Part shown: positions 6,582 through 9,245 of the stretch, in pieces
Layout: each line of letters starts with the position of its first letter
How positions within the stretch are numbered: position 1 is the first letter of the stretch
Source of the DNA: an uncultured Cellvibrio sp.
GTDB lineage: Bacteria > Pseudomonadota > Gammaproteobacteria > Pseudomonadales > Cellvibrionaceae
Length of the DNA: 9,245 bases
Assembly: GCA_946482345.1 (NCBI GenBank)
Contig: CAMLRJ010000098.1
Span: 1-9,245 of the forward strand
Direction: 5' to 3'
Position numbers and translations under genes: made by a program
The notes under the pieces: model-generated
Told to the model about the DNA's origin: nothing
What the model saw: the letters and a program-made list of their open reading frames with translations, nothing else
Databases searched by the model: none

Positions 6582-7198
6582 ACGCGTTTCCTGAAAGATT
6601 GACCAATAATTTTGATGTAATCCCAGAAGGTTGGATGATCATGCTCAGGAAATTTCTTTTTTCGAAATGCAAATTCCCCGATAAAAATAATCGCCAGCAG
6701 AATATAGTTAACAAAATTGGTTGCCCATGACCAAACGGAAAGATTGTAAAAACTAATCAACATCAAACTTTCAACAATCAATAAAGCAAAAATCAAACAC
6801 CAAACCTGAGTGAGTTTGCGGGTATATATTTGCATGGCGGGTGTCAGGGGGCCTCTTGCTGCATCGGCTATGGCGGTAATCAACGGTATCTCGTTGTGTA
6901 ACAAGGTTTTGCCAAAATAGATTAACAACAGTAAAGGAATTAACAAGGGCGGAATGTACAACACATAAATATCAAGTCGATAGCGACTCAAGATAAAAAA
7001 TGCCAGGTTGATTAACACAAACCAAATCCAGATACGAATGTCTGGTTTGATTATTCCGTGCCACAAAACGCCGGTTAATACACAACAAAATGCTATCAGG
7101 TGCAGTTCAGGTTTATTCAGCAGTATTGATAGATGCGCTATAAGGGGATAGCAAGCTATCAATACAATCTGAATAAATAGATTAACTTTTTTGTGCAT
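6578..7198 (-). CDS. COG4648-like integral membrane protein of aryl polyene clusters
   Basis: The 206-residue protein is strongly hydrophobic, with about six predicted membrane segments (for example VNLFIQIVLIACYPLIAHL, WIWFVLINLAFFIL, YIPPLLIPLLLLIYFG, CLIFALLIVESLMLISF and FVNYILLAIIFIGEFAF). The loop ITAIADAARGPLTPAMQIYTRKLTQVW (104-130) and the FAFRKKKFPEHDHPTF end match what I recall of the COG4648 membrane protein usually encoded between the ACP and ligase genes of aryl polyene clusters, exactly its place here. The function is not established; help with membrane assembly of the pigment machinery is inference. The start lies 17 bp inside the ACP gene and has no clear Shine-Dalgarno, so translation probably depends on coupling. 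The gene ends in an ATGA overlap with the ligase gene. Confidence 0.85.
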   Translation of the reverse strand: MHKKVNLFIQIVLIACYPLIAHLSILLNKPELHLIAFCCVLTGVLWHGIIKPDIRIWIWFVLINLAFFILSRYRLDIYVLYIPPLLIPLLLLIYFGKTLLHNEIPLITAIADAARGPLTPAMQIYTRKLTQVWCLIFALLIVESLMLISFYNLSVWSWATNFVNYILLAIIFIGEFAFRKKKFPEHDHPTFWDYIKIIGQSFRKRV

Positions 7199-7460
7199 GA
7201 ATAAATGCAGAAAGCGATTTCAAGCTGTGGAAGACGGATTTGTTATTTTCATCGTCTGCTTTAAGTTGAACGTTATAGTGTTTGGCTACAGCTAGGGAAA
7301 TTTCCAGTGCGTCAATTGAATCAAGGCCGAGGCTGTCAGGATTGCTGGCATCAAATAAAGGTGCATCCGGCAGAATGTCTTCTGCGGTCAGATCTTCAAG
7401 ATCCAAAGCGGCAATCAATAAATTGGCTAATTCTTTTTCTTCAGTGGTTAACAGGCTCAT
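7182..7460 (-). CDS. Acyl carrier protein of the aryl polyene system
   Basis: This 92-residue acidic protein is a typical four-helix ACP. The phosphopantetheine site is the Ser of GLDSID (Ser48), with LEISLAVAKHYNV following as helix II and LKSLSAFIHAQ as the last helix. It carries the aryl starter and the growing polyene between ligase, KS and dehydratases, after modification by a phosphopantetheinyl transferase not seen here. The start forms an ATGA overlap with the methyltransferase stop, and AGGA lies about 9 nt upstream. Some aryl polyene clusters encode two ACPs side by side; only this one is present here, as I recall for xanthomonadin clusters. Confidence 0.93.
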   Translation of the reverse strand: MSLLTTEEKELANLLIAALDLEDLTAEDILPDAPLFDASNPDSLGLDSIDALEISLAVAKHYNVQLKADDENNKSVFHSLKSLSAFIHAQKS

Positions 7461-8209
7461 GGTTTGATTCCTGTGTATTCACTGAAAATACCCAACACTA
7501 CGGCGCGCTTGCTATCGATTAAATCGGTTTCTTTTAATGCATTGACAATAACGTCAGGCGGAACACATTGTTCTATGGTATCCCAGTAATAACGCATCAA
7601 CACTTTGCTGTCGGCGCTTCTTCTGAATACGCGGGCAATATTGGGGATAACAATTTTCAAATAAAATTTAAGAAATGCTTTTTTGATTTTTCCATCCGGG
7701 CGAGTAATTTCCAGTAGCAGTATTTTTCCGCCGGGTTTCAATACACGTTTATATTCTGCAAACGCCATTTTCAGATCGGCGACGTGTCTCAGCGCATACC
7801 CCATAGTGACAAAATCAAAAGTGTTGTCTTCAAAAGGCAACAGTTCACCCAGGCCCTGGCTGGCAAGAGACACACCTGACTTCACTGCTTCGGATAGCAT
7901 CCCTTTACTTGGGTCAAGCGCTACTACCAAACCTGATGGCCCAACAATTTCCTGTGACAAAAGAGAAACCACGCCTGTGCCTGCACCAACGTCCAATACT
8001 TTATGGCCTTCTTTGACACCTGCACGCAACAATGCTTGTCGGCGATACATGCGGCCCGAGCCAAAGCTCATGACATTGGTGATCCAGTCGTAATGTTCTG
8101 CGGAAGAATCAAACATGTGATCAACTTTGGTTCTTCGCTGGGAGATGTCATCGTAATACTCCTCAAGAACCGGATGGGGTGCAACAGATTGCTGATCGCT
8201 TTTTGTCAT
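7457..8209 (-). CDS. Class I SAM-dependent methyltransferase (UbiE-like, first gene of the operon)
   Basis: The 250-residue protein has the Rossmann-fold methyltransferase motifs: motif I VLDVGAGTG (71-79), the acidic end of strand 2 in VVALDPSKGML (95-105), FDFVTMGYALRHV (131-143), and VLKPGGKILLLE (156-167). The N-terminal MFDSSAEHYDWIT and GYALRHV resemble UbiE/COQ5, but the length, the C-terminal half and the location just before the ACP gene fit the methyltransferase of aryl polyene clusters, which is thought to methylate the aryl head group or its ring. The start at 8209 is supported by GAGGA 7 nt upstream. It is the first gene after the divergent control region, so the operon promoter should lie directly upstream. 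Confidence 0.88.
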   Translation of the reverse strand: MTKSDQQSVAPHPVLEEYYDDISQRRTKVDHMFDSSAEHYDWITNVMSFGSGRMYRRQALLRAGVKEGHKVLDVGAGTGVVSLLSQEIVGPSGLVVALDPSKGMLSEAVKSGVSLASQGLGELLPFEDNTFDFVTMGYALRHVADLKMAFAEYKRVLKPGGKILLLEITRPDGKIKKAFLKFYLKIVIPNIARVFRRSADSKVLMRYYWDTIEQCVPPDVIVNALKETDLIDSKRAVVLGIFSEYTGIKP

Positions 8210-8216
8210 AATAGAT

Positions 8217-8221
8217 TCCTC
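8217..8221 (-). promoter_or_regulatory. Ribosome binding site of the methyltransferase
   Basis: On the minus strand GAGGA lies 7 nt before the ATG at 8209. It supports this start and marks the beginning of translation of the minus-strand operon. Confidence 0.7.
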
Positions 8222-8236
8222 GCTCAGAAGGCGGCT

Positions 8237-8265
8237 ACTTTAAGGGAGCAGTCATTGGCCTGCAA
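8237..8265 (-). promoter_or_regulatory. Predicted sigma-70-like promoter of the pigment operon
   Basis: On the minus strand TTGCAG (8265-8260) and TAAAGT (8242-8237) are separated by 17 bp. The -35 match is 3 of 6 (TTG) and the -10 match 4 of 6, so this is a weak promoter that may need an activator. The leader to the methyltransferase ATG would be roughly 20-25 nt. Its -35 element lies inside the left arm of the inverted repeat at 8259-8287. Confidence 0.35.
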
Positions 8266-8287
8266 GTTTTGAGTGTATGTTTGCAGG
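8259..8287. promoter_or_regulatory. Inverted repeat between divergent promoters, candidate operator
   Basis: CCTGCAA (8259-8265) and TTGCAGG (8281-8287) are perfect inverted copies separated by 15 bp, with arm centres 22 bp apart, about two helical turns. The arms coincide with the predicted minus-strand -35 element and abut the predicted plus-strand -35. This arrangement fits a dimeric regulator controlling both directions. No regulator gene is present in the window. Confidence 0.4.
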
Positions 8288-8315
8288 TGACGAGCCCGCT
8301 GCATAAAACTATAAT
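8287..8315 (+). promoter_or_regulatory. Predicted sigma-70-like promoter of the chorismatase gene
   Basis: A perfect TATAAT (-10) at 8310-8315 is preceded, with 17-bp spacing, by GTGACG (8287-8292), which matches 4 of 6 positions of the -35 consensus. Transcription would start near 8322, giving a leader of about 55 nt before the ATG at 8377. Confidence 0.55.
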
Positions 8316-8364
8316 GCGCGCCTTTTCGTAGTTTGATTAATAGTTTGATCATAATAAACGGTAT

Positions 8365-8368
8365 GGAG
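8365..8368 (+). promoter_or_regulatory. Ribosome binding site of the chorismatase gene
   Basis: GGAG lies 8 nt upstream of the ATG at 8377. It decides for this start: the earlier ATGs at 8363 and 8369 are in another frame. Confidence 0.65.
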
Positions 8369-8376
8369 ATGATTGC

Positions 8377-9245
8377 ATGGCTGCGCTGTCTTTTCAGTAC
8401 ATGCTGGACGTTGACAATCCGCAGGATAATGTCAATCAATTTGCCAGGATCATTTTTGATGGTCGTTGTCAATTTACAGCAAATAGTGATTGGTTAAGTA
8501 CAGGGCTTGAATTATTAAGCCCAGAAAATTGCTGTGAGCAAGTTTTGTCTTCAGTGCCTGTCATCAAGGCCAATACCGACAAGTTGATGATTGCCCATTC
8601 GGATCATTTTCTGTGGGTAGCTTGTTGGGCAGATGAAAAGGAATTTAACAATCTTACCGAGGCAACAGAAAGTATTTATTCCCAATTGCTGGGGGTGATT
8701 GCCAATACCGGGTATCAGCATCTCATCCGTGTTTGGAATTATTTTGAGCGGATCAATCAGCAAGAAGACGGGCTGGAAAGGTATAGACAATTTTGTGTTG
8801 GCAGATTCAATGCTTTTTGTGCATCCGGATTGAGTGAGGAGTCTTTTCCGTCTGCCTGTGCATTGGGGCATTCCGGCGGACACTTGGTAGTTTATGCGGT
8901 GGCAAGTAAAGTCCGGCCAGTGCATTTTGAAAATCCGAATCAGCAAAGTGCTTATTTTTATCCGTCCGAATACGGCCCCCGAAGCCCTTCTTTTTCCAGA
9001 GCCAGTGTTATAAAAACAGACGATAGTCATGCACTTGTTTTTGTTTCTGGAACGGCGAGTGTAGTTGGCCACAAAACTGCTCACCCATTTGATGTGAATC
9101 AGCAATTAAAGGTTACCTTCAATAATCTTGATGTGCTGACGCAACAAATCCAAAATCAGTATCAATTGGTTCAGCCTTGCTCCCTTACTCCCGCACTCCT
9201 GAAAATCTATATTCGTAATGCGAGTGATTTGAATCTAATCAAACA
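8377..9245 (+). CDS. Chorismatase (XanB2/Hyg5/FkbO family), 3' end outside window
   Basis: The frame stays open to the window end (289 codons visible; family members are roughly 330-350 residues). The family signatures are clear: IRVWNYFERIN (117-127), ERYRQFCVGR (134-143), PSACALGHSGGHLVVYA (158-174), FENPNQQSAYFYP (184-196), YGPRSPSFSRA (199-209), VSGTASVVGH (223-232), and LLKIYIRNASDL (274-285). Chorismatases cleave chorismate to pyruvate plus a hydroxybenzoate or dihydroxycyclohexadiene carboxylate. XanB2 of Xanthomonas makes 3- and 4-hydroxybenzoate, the former used for xanthomonadin. Here the gene is divergent from an aryl polyene operon, so hydroxybenzoate supply for the starter is the best inference. 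The last 40 or so residues, with part of the active site and the residues that separate subtypes, lie beyond the window, so 3- versus 4-hydroxybenzoate cannot be decided. Confidence 0.9.
   Translation, partial: MAALSFQYMLDVDNPQDNVNQFARIIFDGRCQFTANSDWLSTGLELLSPENCCEQVLSSVPVIKANTDKLMIAHSDHFLWVACWADEKEFNNLTEATESIYSQLLGVIANTGYQHLIRVWNYFERINQQEDGLERYRQFCVGRFNAFCASGLSEESFPSACALGHSGGHLVVYAVASKVRPVHFENPNQQSAYFYPSEYGPRSPSFSRASVIKTDDSHALVFVSGTASVVGHKTAHPFDVNQQLKVTFNNLDVLTQQIQNQYQLVQPCSLTPALLKIYIRNASDLNLIK

Noticed and set aside
6352..6714. 120-codon minus-strand open frame spanning the membrane-protein/ligase junction
   Set aside because: It overlaps two well-supported genes in another frame and does not resemble a protein family.
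7683..8093. 136-codon plus-strand open frame
   Set aside because: It is antisense to the methyltransferase motifs, has no ribosome site and has composition typical of a shadow frame.
7457..8209. Assignment as the ubiquinone methyltransferase UbiE
   Set aside because: UbiE-like motifs are present, but the gene sits first in an operon with ACP, ligase and KS genes rather than with ubiJ and ubiB, so a pigment role fits better.
8551..9105. 184-codon open frame on the minus strand
   Set aside because: It lies wholly antisense to the chorismatase gene, whose conserved motifs are unmistakable. The antisense translation shows no recognisable domain.
1..9245. Mobile elements, CRISPR arrays, tRNA or rRNA genes
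   Set aside because: No transposase-like protein, direct-repeat array, tRNA cloverleaf or rRNA-like sequence was seen. The window is almost fully covered by protein genes.

Overview
The window most likely comes from a moderately AT-rich gammaproteobacterium. The protein families point that way, and a Cellvibrio-like relative is only a guess. It carries the core of an aryl polyene (xanthomonadin/APE-type) pigment cluster. This is a type II polyketide/fatty-acid-like system that extends a hydroxybenzoate starter into a conjugated polyene carboxylic acid, which is normally linked to a lipid and placed in the outer membrane.

Layout, left to right. Positions 1-672 (+) hold the 3' end of a gene resembling the C-terminal stalk of a bacterial dynamin-like GTPase. 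It converges, 8 bp apart, on a long minus-strand gene train (8209 down to 681). In transcription order the train encodes a SAM methyltransferase, an acyl carrier protein, a COG4648-like membrane protein, an aryl-ACP/CoA ligase, a FabZ-like ApeI-type hot-dog protein, an LpxL/HtrB-family acyltransferase, a beta-ketoacyl synthase, a Cys-less KS-like chain-length-factor protein, a second hot-dog protein of ApeP type, an exported helical-repeat protein of unknown function, and a Trm112/YcaR-like small protein. Most neighbours overlap by 4-20 bp, so this looks like one operon. After a 167-bp control region, a chorismatase gene of the XanB2/FkbO/Hyg5 family runs the other way (8377 to the window end, incomplete).

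How the parts fit together (inference from known APE and xanthomonadin systems): the chorismatase makes 3- and/or 4-hydroxybenzoate from chorismate. The ligase activates it onto the ACP. The KS/CLF pair extends it with malonyl units and the hot-dog proteins dehydrate. The methyltransferase decorates the ring or chain, and the LpxL-like acyltransferase attaches the product to a lipid carrier. No ketoreductase, thioesterase, MMPL exporter, LolA-like carrier protein or glycosyltransferase is seen here. They must lie outside the window or be supplied in trans.

Most notable observations: (1) the KS gene is broken by an apparent one-base deletion in an A6 run; restoring one A recovers the canonical C-terminus and a perfect ATGA overlap with the next gene. 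(2) The two dehydratase-like proteins carry complementary halves of a FabZ-type active site. (3) A 7-bp inverted repeat sits between the two divergent predicted promoters. (4) An uncharacterised exported repeat protein is embedded in the operon.
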